Notes: a model not told the origin generated them from the letters alone. DNA of 49,195 nt from Sinorhizobium terangae (GCF_009601505.1 NZ_WITC01000134.1:1-49195); one strand, 5' to 3'. Counted from the stretch's first letter, positions 27,047 through 36,366 are shown. Numbers and translations are program-made.

Positions 27047-27087
27047 AACTGCGCAGATAGGGCCCTATCGCCGAATTTTGCGCAGTT
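27047..27087 (+). promoter_or_regulatory. nested palindromes in the repA leader, candidate RepA operator
   Basis: Arms AACTGCGCA (27047-27055) and TGCGCAGTT (27079-27087) enclose a second perfect 14-bp palindrome, GATAGGGCCCTATC (27056-27069). The structure ends 3 bp before the GGAG ribosome-binding site of repA. RepA proteins repress their own operon, so this is the best operator candidate; it could also be a leader RNA structure. Confidence 0.6.
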
Positions 27088-27100
27088 TTCGGAGATGGCG

Positions 27101-28297
27101 ATGTTGCAGCAGAAAATCCAGAGTCTTGAGGAGCAGGAGCATTTGCCATCCCTGCTGTCTGCCGACGCTCAGGAGCTTGCTCATCAGTTGCAGGAACATC
27201 AGAAAAAGATCTTCTCCCCGACGGCGCAAAAAACAATGCGGCTGTTCACTCCGGCCGAGGCCGCGGCCTTCATCGGAATCGGTGAAGGTTACCTGCGCCA
27301 GATCGCGTCAGAAGGCCACGGGCCGCAGCCGCTGTCAAACGGCCGGCGCATGTATGCCGTCGAGGATATCGATCGCATCCGTCGTGTGCTCGACGAAGGC
27401 GCGAAGACCGGAAAATACATCCCTCACCGCCGGCCGGGCGAAAAGCTCCAGGTCATATCGGTGATGAATTTCAAGGGCGGCTCGGGCAAGACGACAACGT
27501 CGGCGCATCTTTCCCAATATCTCGCGCTGCGCGGCTATCGCGTGCTGGCGATCGATCTCGATCCGCAGGCATCGCTCTCCGCTCTCTTCGGCCATCAGCC
27601 GGAGCTCGATGTCGGCGAGGCCGAAACACTATATGGCGCGATCCGCTACGAGAACCCCCGCCCCGTCGCCGACATTGTCCGCTCCACATACACCACCAAT
27701 CTCCACCTGATCCCGGGCAATCTCGAACTGATGGAGTTCGAACACGAAACGCCGAAGGCAATGATCGGCGGGTCGGCCGAAACCTTGTTCTTCGCGCGAA
27801 TTGGCGAGACGCTTTCGGAGATCGAGGGTTTCTACGATATCGTCGTCATCGACTGCCCGCCGCAGCTCGGCTTTCTGACCATGTCGGCGCTCTGCGCCGC
27901 GACGTCGGTGCTCATCACCGTGCATCCGCAGATGCTCGACGTGATGTCGATGTCGCAGTTCCTGTCGATGACGAGCGACCTCATGACCGTGGTGGAAAAG
28001 GCAGGCGGGCGCACGAGTTACGACTGGATGCGCTATCTGGTCACCCGTTTCGAGCCGAACGACGGGCCGCAAAGCCAGATGACCGGCTTCATGCGGGCGA
28101 TCTTCGGCAATCGCATGCTCCACAATGCCATGGTGAAGTCGACCGCCATCTCGGACGCCGGCGTCACCAAGCAGACGCTCTACGAGGTGGAGCGCTCGCA
28201 ATTCATTCGCGGCACCTATGACCGGGCGATGGAGTCACTCTCGCTCGTCAATGCGGAGATCGAAGAGATGATCCGCAAGGTCTGGGGAAGGAAGTAA
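27101..28297 (+). CDS. repA: RepA, plasmid partition ATPase (ParA family)
   Basis: Partition ATPase of 398 aa. An N-terminal helix-turn-helix region (about 45-95) is followed by the ParA domain with deviant Walker A KGGSGKTT near 125-132 and the DCPPQLGF switch motif near 256. With RepB it segregates the plasmid and it autorepresses the operon. GGAG at 27091 is spaced correctly for the ATG at 27101 but touches the ATG at 27095, so I prefer the shorter form. Followed by repB after 3 bp. Confidence 0.96.
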   Translation: MLQQKIQSLEEQEHLPSLLSADAQELAHQLQEHQKKIFSPTAQKTMRLFTPAEAAAFIGIGEGYLRQIASEGHGPQPLSNGRRMYAVEDIDRIRRVLDEGAKTGKYIPHRRPGEKLQVISVMNFKGGSGKTTTSAHLSQYLALRGYRVLAIDLDPQASLSALFGHQPELDVGEAETLYGAIRYENPRPVADIVRSTYTTNLHLIPGNLELMEFEHETPKAMIGGSAETLFFARIGETLSEIEGFYDIVVIDCPPQLGFLTMSALCAATSVLITVHPQMLDVMSMSQFLSMTSDLMTVVEKAGGRTSYDWMRYLVTRFEPNDGPQSQMTGFMRAIFGNRMLHNAMVKSTAISDAGVTKQTLYEVERSQFIRGTYDRAMESLSLVNAEIEEMIRKVWGRK

Positions 28298-28300
28298 TCG

Positions 28301-29305
28301 ATGGCGCGCAAGAACCTGATCGGCATTTCCGACAGTCCGACGGCTCCGCTCGACGGAGAGCGGCCAGCCGTCGAGCGTCCGATTGCCGGCCTTGCAGCGG
28401 GCCACCGCCCAAGCGGCCTCGTCGGCGGGATTACCAGATCGCTCTCGAACATCACGCAGAAGGTGGAACGCGCCGAGGAACTGGAGCGCCAGCTCGCCGA
28501 AGGGCAATCGATCGTCGATCTCGATCCCTCGCTGATCGATGCCTCCTTCGTTGTCGACCGCCTCGGCGTTACCGCCGAGGCCCAAGCCGCGCTTGTGCAG
28601 CAGATCCGTGACCACGGACAACAGGTGCCGATCCTCGTCAGGCCGCATCCGACGGCGAAGGAGCGCTACCAAGTCGCCTATGGTCACCGGCGGCTGGCGG
28701 CGCAGCGTGAAATCGGCGGGACGGTCAAGGCGGTCATTCGCAATCTCAGTGATGAACAACTCGTCGTCTCCCAGGGGCAGGAAAACAACGCCCGCATGGA
28801 TCTCTCCTTCATCGAGCGTGCGCTGTTTGCGACGCGTCTGGAGGACCGCGGCTTCTCGCGCGAGATCATCATGTCGTCGCTTGGCGTCGACAAGGCGGCG
28901 CTCTCGAAAATGATCACGGTCGTGCGCCGGCTACCGGTCGAGGTGATCGAGGCGGTCGGTGCCGCGCCCGGTTTTGGACGCCGGCGATGGATGGAACTCG
29001 CGGATCTTCTCGATCTCGATGGAAACCGGTCGCGGGCGCTCGAATTTGTCGGAGAGACCGAGTTTCCGGGCGGTGCAAGCGATCAGCGCTTCGAAAAGCT
29101 GTTCGGCTTCCTCAGTACCGCCAAGGAGCGCCCAAAGGCGGAAGCCTGGATCGCGCCTGACCGCACACGTCCCGTACGCATCCGCGAGACGGAGTCAGAA
29201 ACGACTCTTGCCTTCAGCAGGAAGGTTGCGCCGGGATTTGCCGATTTCGTGAGGCAGAGGCTGCAATCTCTGTACCTCGAATACCAACAGGAAACAGGAG
29301 ATTAA
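28301..29305 (+). CDS. repB: RepB, plasmid partition protein (ParB family)
   Basis: A 334-aa centromere-binding protein. The ParB/Srx-like N-terminal domain includes the YGHRRLAAQRE box near 126-136, the helix-turn-helix is near 180-215, and the RepB C-terminal dimer region follows. It should bind GTTnnCnGCnGnnAAC palindromes, of which two sequence types occur in this window. It starts 3 bp after repA with GGAAG upstream and ends 156 bp before repC, a gap that holds the counter-transcribed RNA. Confidence 0.96.
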   Translation: MARKNLIGISDSPTAPLDGERPAVERPIAGLAAGHRPSGLVGGITRSLSNITQKVERAEELERQLAEGQSIVDLDPSLIDASFVVDRLGVTAEAQAALVQQIRDHGQQVPILVRPHPTAKERYQVAYGHRRLAAQREIGGTVKAVIRNLSDEQLVVSQGQENNARMDLSFIERALFATRLEDRGFSREIIMSSLGVDKAALSKMITVVRRLPVEVIEAVGAAPGFGRRRWMELADLLDLDGNRSRALEFVGETEFPGGASDQRFEKLFGFLSTAKERPKAEAWIAPDRTRPVRIRETESETTLAFSRKVAPGFADFVRQRLQSLYLEYQQETGD

Positions 29306-29317
29306 ACAGAGCAAAAG

Positions 29318-29367
29318 AAAAAGGCTTCCGAACGACTAGCGCTGCGGAAACCCTTCTCTCGTGTAGC
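29318..29367 (-). ncRNA. inc-alpha counter-transcribed RNA of repABC
   Basis: On the minus strand, TTGACA (29402-29397), a 17-bp spacer and GATTCT (29379-29374) form a promoter. About 50 nt later comes an intrinsic terminator: an 8-bp stem (29352-29345 with 29330-29323, one G-U pair) followed by five U. This is the position and design of the small antisense RNA that limits RepC synthesis in repABC plasmids and is a main incompatibility determinant. The exact 5' end (about 29367) is estimated. Confidence 0.88.
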
Positions 29368-29430
29368 AACTAGAGAATCCCATTTCCGCGAATCAGTGTC
29401 AAGAGTTTTTGACGTCGTTTCGGCGAACGG

Positions 29431-29461
29431 TTTTCTTTTGCCTTGGATAAGGTGAAGAAAA
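29431..29461 (+). promoter_or_regulatory. repC leader hairpin sequestering the ribosome-binding site
   Basis: TTTTCTT pairs with AAGAAAA and CCTT pairs with AAGG around a GGAT loop. The stem covers the AAGG ribosome-binding site and ends one base before the repC ATG. Binding of the antisense RNA upstream would favour this closed form, matching the known repABC control scheme. Confidence 0.7.
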
Positions 29462-30766
29462 ATGGAACGTGGAAGTGTGACGACGCCCTTTGGGCGGCGG
29501 CCGATGACGCTTGGCATGCTCGCAAGCCAAATCACTGCCGGCCGCACCCGGCCGGAGCGATCGGTCGACAAGTGGAAATTGTTTCGCTGGCTCTGCGAAG
29601 CCAAAACCGTGATTGCCGTCTCCGATCGCTCTCTGGCGGTGCTGAACGCGCTGCTCAGCTTTTATCCCGGCACGGAACTGTCCAGGGACGCCGGCCTTGT
29701 CGTTTTTCCGTCCAATGCCCAGCTTTCGCTTCGAGCGCATGGCATGGCCGGAACGACCTTGCGGCGCCACCTCGCAGCGCTCGTCGAAGCAGGCTTGATC
29801 CTTCGGCGCGACAGCCCGAACGGCAAGCGCTACGCCCGGCGAAGCCACGGCGGTGCCGTCGGCGAAGCTTTTGGCTTCGATCTCTCGCCGCTCATCGCAC
29901 GCGCGGCCGAATTTGAAACCGCCGCCGCCGAGCTCGCCGCCGAACGCCAGCATCTGCGCATCATGCGTGAGAGATTGAGCCTCTGCCGACGCGACGTTGC
30001 CAAGTTGCTGGAGCTCATTCACGAAAGCGCTCCCCAAAGCGATTGGCAGGACTACGAGCTGACGTTTGAAGAGCTCATCAACGAGCTTCCCCGCAAGCCC
30101 TCAACCGCCGAAATCGAAGCCGTGCTCAGTTCAATGGACCGCCTTCGTTGCGATCTCGCCAACCAATTGGAAAACTTGCTCAATTTCCAAAAAACGGACA
30201 CCTATGATCACCAGAATGGATGCCACATACAGAATTCACATCCAGACTCTCTTTCTGAATCTGAAGTTGGCTTAGGAAAAGGAGCTGAACCGGTTTTGCG
30301 AAAAGCAACCGATGCAAACGTTGCAGAGATTTTGACAGAACAGCCACCGAAACCGACGCCCGGCAAAGCATCGTCGCCTTCCATCGATCGCTCGACTACC
30401 GTGTCTCAACGACCGAACCGCGAAATCCCGCTGCCGGCCGTTCTGCAAGCCTGCCCGCAGATCGCCGACTATGGGCCTTCGGGCCGGATTTCGAGTTGGA
30501 AGGATCTGATGACGGCCGCGATCGTCGTCCGTTCGATGCTCAATGTCAGCTCCGATGCTTATGACGAGGCCTGCTCCGTCCTTGGCTGCGAGAACACGGC
30601 GACCGTCGTCGCCTGCATCCTCGAAAGAGCCGAACAGATCACGTCGCCGGGCGGCTATCTCCGTGAACTCACCAGGCGCGCGCAACGTCAGGAATTTTCC
30701 CTTGCCCCGATGGTCGCGGCGTTGAGCCGGGCAAGGAGAAGTGGAGGCGTTGCCCTCGCGAGTTAA
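29462..30766 (+). CDS. repC: RepC, plasmid replication initiator
   Basis: Initiator of 434 aa, typical RP-C length. The N-terminal region with a winged-helix character covers about residues 50-165 (GTTLRRHLAALVEAGLILRR near 95-115), then a variable linker and the conserved C-terminal domain ending about residue 425. In this plasmid family RepC acts on an origin inside its own gene, mostly in cis. Expression is limited by the antisense RNA and leader hairpin just upstream. Confidence 0.96.
   Translation: MERGSVTTPFGRRPMTLGMLASQITAGRTRPERSVDKWKLFRWLCEAKTVIAVSDRSLAVLNALLSFYPGTELSRDAGLVVFPSNAQLSLRAHGMAGTTLRRHLAALVEAGLILRRDSPNGKRYARRSHGGAVGEAFGFDLSPLIARAAEFETAAAELAAERQHLRIMRERLSLCRRDVAKLLELIHESAPQSDWQDYELTFEELINELPRKPSTAEIEAVLSSMDRLRCDLANQLENLLNFQKTDTYDHQNGCHIQNSHPDSLSESEVGLGKGAEPVLRKATDANVAEILTEQPPKPTPGKASSPSIDRSTTVSQRPNREIPLPAVLQACPQIADYGPSGRISSWKDLMTAAIVVRSMLNVSSDAYDEACSVLGCENTATVVACILERAEQITSPGGYLRELTRRAQRQEFSLAPMVAALSRARRSGGVALAS
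30163..30255. other. candidate oriV inside repC
   Basis: The central part of repC is distinctly AT-rich compared with its surroundings and contains CCAATTGG (30163-30170) and the dyad TTGGAAA-N10-TTTCCAA (30167-30190). repABC origins have been mapped to an AT-rich stretch within repC, so this is the likely site; the borders are approximate. Confidence 0.5.
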
Positions 30767-30767
30767 T

Positions 30768-30870
30768 GCATGTCGCCCAAAAGGGTGCAGCGATCTTGGG
30801 ACGACGACATACACAAAAGCGATGACCTACAGGGCGCGCATCAGTCCGCTTGAACGCGACGCGCTTTAGG
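30768..30870. repeat. rhizobial intergenic repeat, second family (copy 1)
   Basis: Begins GCATGTCGCCCAAAAG right after the repC stop and ends GCGACGCGCTTTAGG. It aligns along its length with 44745-44847. The internal hairpin is imperfect here. A likely 3'-end element of the repABC transcript. Confidence 0.6.
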
Positions 30871-31480
30871 ACAAGTGGAACCACCGGAAGGAAGCAACCT
30901 TCCCGTCGGCCCATGTGCAACGAGGTAGGGCAGGGGACAAGTGACACTGTCGTTGGCCAGCATCGTGCTGAACCATTGCCTTGCCGAGCGAAATATTGGA
31001 AACTCGGCGACGTAACGGATTCGCCCGGATATGCATTTGGCATGGGTCTGGTGGTGGTTTCTTAACAATTCTGCGACTATCGTAACGCATTGGCAGAAAA
31101 GAGTTTAATTTCCCGTTGCGGAAGCTAACTCGCCCATAATTTCCGACACCTCGGACATCCAGAAACAGCGACGTTCCGCATTGTCGGCAGCCGGATAAGA
31201 ACGAAGCCGGCGAGCCTCCTCGAACCCGACAAGGTTGACAGCTGTCAACAGGATGGCTGACCCGGCGCCCGTAGGCTGAAAATCAGCTGACGCGGCTCAA
31301 GCTTAGAGGGCCCCGCAGCGCGCCGTCCTGTCAGACGCCAAAGCCTTTCCCGGTTCAAGGAAGCATGCAGGAAAACAACTCCATGAAATGCGCGCAAAGG
31401 CTTTGCGCGCGGCATGACGCCTCAACAAACGAAGGTGCACGCTCCCCCCTTTCGATGAAAGGCGGCTCTCCAGTCGCCGC
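30871..31480. other. non-coding region downstream of repC
   Basis: About 600 bp without a convincing gene. It contains one palindrome of the second parS-type sequence at 31234 and a short RIME fragment near 31350-31372. Confidence 0.5.
31234..31249. other. parS-type palindrome B1
   Basis: GTTGACAGCTGTCAAC also fits the GTTnnCnGCnGnnAAC consensus but differs from the two palindromes upstream of repA in six of 16 positions. First of four copies downstream of repC. Confidence 0.75.
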
Positions 31481-32317
31481 TCACTCGCGCCAGTGTTCCG
31501 CCACCCATGGCGTCGGACGGATGTAGTGGCGCAGATAGCCGAACACGCCTTTCTGCCGGCGGTCACGCGAAAACAGGTCGCGGATATGTCCAAGCGGTGA
31601 CGCCGGACGCCCCTTGTAGCCGAACTGCCCATCGATCGCATGTTGCGGCAGGAGGTTACGGGGGAAGATCACGACGCGGCCATCGGCAGGCAGCCGCGGT
31701 GCCAGGAAATAGTTGAGCGGGAAGGGCCAGCGGCAATCCTGGCGGAAATGCAGAACCCAGCGCCGCGGAAAGAGTTTGACGCCGCCCGGCGTATTGCGGG
31801 TTACGAAGCGTTGTTCGAAGCTGTATTCATCAGCCACGCCCTGCGGATCGGCGCGGAACTTTTCCTGCAAGGGAACGAGCTTGCCGACCGGAAACCGGAA
31901 CAACGACGTCTGTCCGAGACGTTCAAAGGGCGTCGTCTGGTTACGCGCCAATATCACATCATCCGCCCCACCATACTCGAAGAAGGCATCGAGCGATCCG
32001 ACGATCACCAGATCGAGGTCGAGGAACAGGACCGGACCGGTGAGGTTGCCGAGCTTCGGACCCCACAGCCGCGCTTTCGGCCAGATGCCTTTGCTGTTCA
32101 CCGGCATCGCGACATCGAGCGGTGGCAGATCTTCGCAAAGGATCTCGGGACGCAGGCCGCTGCGGTTATCGGTGAAACAGGTGAAGGTGAAAGGCGGCGT
32201 GATGTTGCGTGCCACCATGGCGTAAAGCCGGTTGATGAAGGGCGGACCGTATTTCGTGCCCCAGTTGATGCATATCACCTGTTTGACGCCGCCACTTGCC
32301 GCCAGAACGCTTGCCAT
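31481..32317 (-). CDS. putative glycosyltransferase
   Basis: A 278-aa protein with features of a GT-A fold sugar transferase: an N-terminal strand VKQVICINWGTKYG, a TCFTDN segment near 46-51 and LFLDLDLVIVGSLD, whose DLD at 100-102 would bind metal and nucleotide sugar. The start at 32317 is preceded by GGAGAG at six bases, better than an upstream ATG. No partner glycan genes adjoin it; it lies between parS-type sites beside the replicon genes. Acceptor unknown. Confidence 0.75.
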   Translation of the reverse strand: MASVLAASGGVKQVICINWGTKYGPPFINRLYAMVARNITPPFTFTCFTDNRSGLRPEILCEDLPPLDVAMPVNSKGIWPKARLWGPKLGNLTGPVLFLDLDLVIVGSLDAFFEYGGADDVILARNQTTPFERLGQTSLFRFPVGKLVPLQEKFRADPQGVADEYSFEQRFVTRNTPGGVKLFPRRWVLHFRQDCRWPFPLNYFLAPRLPADGRVVIFPRNLLPQHAIDGQFGYKGRPASPLGHIRDLFSRDRRQKGVFGYLRHYIRPTPWVAEHWRE

Positions 32318-32621
32318 GGGCTCTCCATTCTTTGCCGACAGCTCTTTCCGCAACAGCCTACCTGTCCATCGGTCTCAAAGGTGCGGCCTGTAACTTCGAC
32401 GTCGGGGAATTGCTTTCGACTTTCCATCCTGCTGCTGCGCTCTCGCGCATTCAGTAAGGCACGGTCACGAAACGCCGATTGACCCATGCCTGCATGACGC
32501 TCGGCCTCGAATGAGAACCGCAGCGACGTCGCAAGCTACCCGTCATTCCTGACCCTCCGGCCCGTCTTCTCCGAGGAATGCAGCCGGCATTTCGATCGTG
32601 GCCGACTTCATATCGATGTCA

Positions 32622-32637
32622 GTTGACAGCTGTCAAC
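32622..32637. other. parS-type palindrome B2
   Basis: Exact copy of GTTGACAGCTGTCAAC, 112 bp from B3. Confidence 0.75.
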
Positions 32638-32733
32638 GGCGCGCCCGCACGATCGTCTCGCAGCTTCTTGACGGCTGCGGCCGCCGATCCGACGCCGTCG
32701 CGACTAAAAGAATGTCGCCCGACCGCGGTGCGT

Positions 32734-32749
32734 GTTGACAGCTGTCAAC
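32734..32749. other. parS-type palindrome B3
   Basis: Exact copy of GTTGACAGCTGTCAAC, 182 bp upstream of the DUF1612 gene. Confidence 0.75.
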
Positions 32750-32930
32750 TCGTCCGAGCGCGTCGAAGTCGAGGCTGCGGCGCAATACGCGCGTGGGCCG
32801 GCGCCGGGGTCACCTTTTCGAACGACCCAGGGTCGACGCGGATATTAGCAGGGGAGAAAGGCCGGGAAGCCTGTGACGGAAAGATATCGCGTGTTACCTT
32901 CCGTTTCGTCGATAACGCTTCGTCTTTAAA

Positions 32931-34073
32931 ATGACATACGAGACCCCGGATCCGCTTCATCCAACACTGCTGCCGGCCCTGATTGCGGCGGAAGACAGCC
33001 TTGCGCGTCTCGACGAGCGGGCTGGTCGGCACCCGGTTTCGGAGGGGTTTCGCGAGCGTGGGCAGTTCTTCGATGCGGCCGCGGCGCTCTGGGTCGCCGG
33101 TGAACTGGTGCATGTCGAAGACCTCGTGCTGCACGATGCACATATGGATGCGCGCGCACCCTCCCATGAGTTGACGATCGCCCATGCGGTGCTGCGCGCC
33201 CGCCGCCGGCTGGATCTTGCCGATCGGGACTGGGCGCTGACGAGCGCCGGACTGAACGCGCTGAGAGGCGAGGGTGGGGTTACCGAGCACAACGATCGCC
33301 CCGTCGAAGGTCATCGGGATATCGGGCTTTCGGACAGGGAAGACGAAATGGATGAGAATCCGCTCGCCGCCGAATTTGCCGAACTCGATGCGGCAATGGC
33401 GCGCTCACGACGCTTGCTCGATATTCACGCGAGCGGCATCGCCGATATGGAGCCGGCGGCGTCGGCAGCCGCGAAGGCGAGCGCGGAACCCTTGGGCCAG
33501 CTCGGATTGCTGTTCGAAGAGGATTGGGACGAAGAGCGGCGACTCGATGCCTGGCGTGCCGTGCTTTCGACGGCCGATCAGTTGCCAGCTTCTCTCGGGG
33601 CGGCAATTCTCTTCGACGCCTGGGACCACATCGAGCCGCTGAGGCGCCAGCACTGGCTCGGCTCGCTGCTCGTCGGAGCCTACCTGCGTTTTCGCGGAAA
33701 AGTGTCCTCGCACGTGCTGGCGTTCAACACCGGCCTGAAGACCATCCGCCACGAACGCCGCCGGTCAAAGGACAGGCTGACGCGGCTCCTTGCATTTCTT
33801 GAGGCGATGTCGGTGACGGCCGATCTCGGCTTGAAGGAACTCGATCGCCTTTCTCTGGCAAAAACGCAGATGGAGATGCGGGTCAGGGACCGCCGGTCGA
33901 GCAGCAATCTCCCTGGGTTGATCGATCTCGTTCTGTCGAGGCCGATCGTCTCGACGGCGCTGATCGCCCGCCATGTCGGTGTCACGCCGCGTAGCGCCCT
34001 CAATCTGGTCCGCGAACTCGGCGTGCGCGAGATGACGGGCAGGGGACGGTATCGCGGCTGGGGCGTGCTTTAG
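32931..34073 (+). CDS. RHE_PE00001-type protein, DUF1612 with C-terminal helix-turn-helix
   Basis: A 380-aa protein of a family common on rhizobial plasmids, often near repABC. The N-terminal half is acidic and helical; a DUF1612 region covers about residues 200-320 and a helix-turn-helix is at about 335-375 (STALIARHVGVTPRSALNLV). Function is not established; the C-terminus suggests DNA binding. It lies beside palindromes B2 and B3, so a role in replicon biology is possible but inferred. The ribosome-binding site is weak. Confidence 0.85.
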   Translation: MTYETPDPLHPTLLPALIAAEDSLARLDERAGRHPVSEGFRERGQFFDAAAALWVAGELVHVEDLVLHDAHMDARAPSHELTIAHAVLRARRRLDLADRDWALTSAGLNALRGEGGVTEHNDRPVEGHRDIGLSDREDEMDENPLAAEFAELDAAMARSRRLLDIHASGIADMEPAASAAAKASAEPLGQLGLLFEEDWDEERRLDAWRAVLSTADQLPASLGAAILFDAWDHIEPLRRQHWLGSLLVGAYLRFRGKVSSHVLAFNTGLKTIRHERRRSKDRLTRLLAFLEAMSVTADLGLKELDRLSLAKTQMEMRVRDRRSSSNLPGLIDLVLSRPIVSTALIARHVGVTPRSALNLVRELGVREMTGRGRYRGWGVL

Positions 34074-34118
34074 CCTGCATTATTCTGCAATGAGTCAGCG
34101 CTTTGCGTTCGGCGACGT

Positions 34119-34619
34119 TCATTGCCGGCGCAGGTTGATGTCGCTGGTGACGACGCTGTCGCCGGAGCTCGGGTCGACATCAGTCGTCACGAGTCTCATG
34201 CCGTTCTGTCCGACCTTCTGCACGGTCAGGTTTGCGCTGCGGTCGCCGTTTACCAGCCTCGGCCAGCGGATCGTGAGGTTGATCGCATTGCCGCTTCGGC
34301 TTCCGGTCAAGCCGGCCCGTCTGCCGCTCGGCCCGACATAGGTGCCGCTGTAGCTTGCCCCATTGACCTTCAAGTCGGCGCCAACGGCGCGTGACACGAC
34401 AATCAGGCTGCGACAGGTTCCCTTCATCGACAGGGCCTGACCGCTGGCCTCGGAATTGAAGACGCAGGACACGTTCATCGGCGACCGGTTGATCCGGAGT
34501 TTCACCATGCCGCTGCCGGTCCACTGTCCTTCGAGTGATCCGAGAAACGCCGTCTCGTCGGCCTGCGCTGCTCCAACGGCAAAAAGCAGGCTGCCTGCGG
34601 CCAGCAGACGCTGGATCAT
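34119..34619 (-). CDS. small exported protein of unknown function
   Basis: A 166-aa protein with a clear signal peptide (residues 1-20, ending AAQA) and a mature part rich in small and beta-forming residues, with a single CVFNSEASG/TCRS cysteine pair that could form a disulfide in the periplasm. GGAGGAGG lies five bases before the ATG at 34619. I do not recognise a functional domain; it resembles generic rhizobial secreted proteins. Confidence 0.75.
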   Translation of the reverse strand: MIQRLLAAGSLLFAVGAAQADETAFLGSLEGQWTGSGMVKLRINRSPMNVSCVFNSEASGQALSMKGTCRSLIVVSRAVGADLKVNGASYSGTYVGPSGRRAGLTGSRSGNAINLTIRWPRLVNGDRSANLTVQKVGQNGMRLVTTDVDPSSGDSVVTSDINLRRQ

Positions 34620-34664
34620 GGAACCTCCTCCTGTAGCCGTGCGTCTTTTCAGCCGCACAAAAGT

Positions 34665-34730
34665 CGCTGTAGTACTTTGAATTGCTGCGTGTCTTGTCCG
34701 CAAATCGGCCCCGATCCAAGGAACATGCAG
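34665..34730. repeat. RIME-like palindromic repeat (copy 4)
   Basis: Carries the CGCTGTAGTACTTTGAATTG unit and a degraded hairpin ending GAACATGCAG. Together with the inverted copy at 36877 it brackets the tripartite transporter A and B genes. Confidence 0.6.
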
Positions 34731-34851
34731 TGGGATCGGGATCGGTGAAGTCGGGGCACACGCCGATTGCTCGTCGGTCCCCGACCTCAATGAGGTTCCT
34801 TTTGGGCGCCGCTGTCAACCGTGAAGGGGCTGACGGCGGCATTTGGCGCGC

Positions 34852-36357
34852 TCAATCCTCCTCGACGAAGACCTCCTCGCGCTTGGCCTTGACGGCCGGC
34901 AGGAAGACGACGACGAGCACGATCGCTGCGATCAGCAGCAGGACGGCGCTGATCGGACGGGTGACGAAGGTCGCCGGGTCGCCGCGCGACAGGATCATGG
35001 CGCGCCTGAGGTTCTCTTCGAGCAGCGGCCCGAGCACGAAGCCGAGCAGGAGCGGCGCCGGCTCGCAGCGCAGCTTCAGGAGCAGGTAGCCGACGAGGCC
35101 GAAGAAGGCGACCGCGTAAAGATCGTAGACGTTGGAATTGACGCTGTAGACCCCGATCGAGCAGAAGGCCATGATGATCGGAAACAGCACGAAATAAGGG
35201 ATCTTCAGGAGCTTCACCCAGAGCCCGATCAGCGGCAGGTTTAAGACCACCAGCATCAGGTTGCCGATCCACATCGAGGCGATGATGCCCCAGAAGAGCG
35301 CCGGCTGTTCGACCGCCACGTTCGGACCGGGGACGATGCCCTGGATGATCATCGCACCGATCATCAGCGCCATCACCGGGTTTGCCGGGATGCCGAGGGT
35401 GAGCAGAGGGATGAACGAGGTCTGCGCGCCGGCATTGTTGGCGCTTTCCGGGCCCGCGACACCGGCGATGGCGCCGCGGCCGAATTCCTCGGGCCGATCC
35501 GAGATGCGTTTTTCAACCGTGTAGGAAGCAAAGGCCGCGAGGATCGCACCGCCGCCCGGCAGGATGCCGAGCGCCGAGCCGATCACGGTGCCGCGCACCA
35601 CGGGAGCGAACATCCGCTTGAAATCGTCGCGCGTCGGCATCAGGTCGCTGACCTTCGCCATCAGCACTTCGCGGGTCTTCTCGTTTTCGAGGTTTCGCAG
35701 GATTTCGGCAATGCCGAAGACGCCGACGGCGAGCGCCACGAAATTGAGCCCGTCGGCATATTCGCGGATGCCGAGGGTGAAGCGCGGCGTGCCGGTGTAG
35801 ATGTCGGTACCGACGAGGCCGAGCAGAAGCCCGAGCGCGACCATTGCCAGCGCCTTGACGATCGAGCCGTGCGCCAGTGCGACCGAGGAGACGAGGCCGA
35901 CGATCATCAGCGAGAAATATTCGGCCGCGCCAAACTCCAGCGCGATTTCGGTGAGTGGCGGCGCGAAGATTGCAACGAGAAAGGTCGAAACGGTCCCGGC
36001 GAAGAACGAGCCGAGCGCGGCAATTGCGAGCGCCGCACCGGCGCGGCCGTTGCGCGCCATCTGGTAGCCGTCGATCGCGGTGACCGCGGAGGAGGATTCG
36101 CCCGGCATGTTGATCAGGATGGCCGTGGTCGAACCGCCGTACTGCGCGCCGTAGTAGATGCCGGCGAGCATGATCAGCGAAGAGACCGGCTCGAGCTGGA
36201 AGGTGATCGGGAGCAGCATGGCGATCGTTGCCGTGGCGCCGATGCCGGGCAGCACGCCGATCAGCGTGCCGAGCATAACGCCGATCAGGCAGAAAAGGAG
36301 GTTGGCCGGCGAGGCGGCGGTGGTAAAGCCGAGGGCTAGATTGCTGAAAAGATCCAT
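34852..36357 (-). CDS. tripartite tricarboxylate transporter large permease, TctA family
   Basis: Large membrane subunit, 501 aa, of a tripartite tricarboxylate-type (TTT) importer. Multiple transmembrane segments; family signatures GVLPGIGATATIAMLLP near residue 40 and YYGAQYGGSTTAILINMPGE near 70-90. An ATG at 36357 has GGAGG five bases before it; the frame also offers a GTG three bases earlier. It follows the TctB gene by 9 bp. Substrate is a carboxylic acid of unknown identity. Confidence 0.94.
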   Translation of the reverse strand: MDLFSNLALGFTTAASPANLLFCLIGVMLGTLIGVLPGIGATATIAMLLPITFQLEPVSSLIMLAGIYYGAQYGGSTTAILINMPGESSSAVTAIDGYQMARNGRAGAALAIAALGSFFAGTVSTFLVAIFAPPLTEIALEFGAAEYFSLMIVGLVSSVALAHGSIVKALAMVALGLLLGLVGTDIYTGTPRFTLGIREYADGLNFVALAVGVFGIAEILRNLENEKTREVLMAKVSDLMPTRDDFKRMFAPVVRGTVIGSALGILPGGGAILAAFASYTVEKRISDRPEEFGRGAIAGVAGPESANNAGAQTSFIPLLTLGIPANPVMALMIGAMIIQGIVPGPNVAVEQPALFWGIIASMWIGNLMLVVLNLPLIGLWVKLLKIPYFVLFPIIMAFCSIGVYSVNSNVYDLYAVAFFGLVGYLLLKLRCEPAPLLLGFVLGPLLEENLRRAMILSRGDPATFVTRPISAVLLLIAAIVLVVVFLPAVKAKREEVFVEED

Positions 36358-36366
36358 CACCGCCTC

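Larger units (their letters stand above)
32318..32930. other. intergenic region with two parS-type palindromes
   Basis: A 613-bp divergent gap between the glycosyltransferase-like and DUF1612 genes. It carries palindromes B2 and B3 and no convincing gene; it must also hold both promoters. Confidence 0.6.

Noticed and set aside
34811..34819. Half of a type-B palindrome, GCTGTCAAC
   Set aside because: The other half is absent, so it does not meet the parS consensus.
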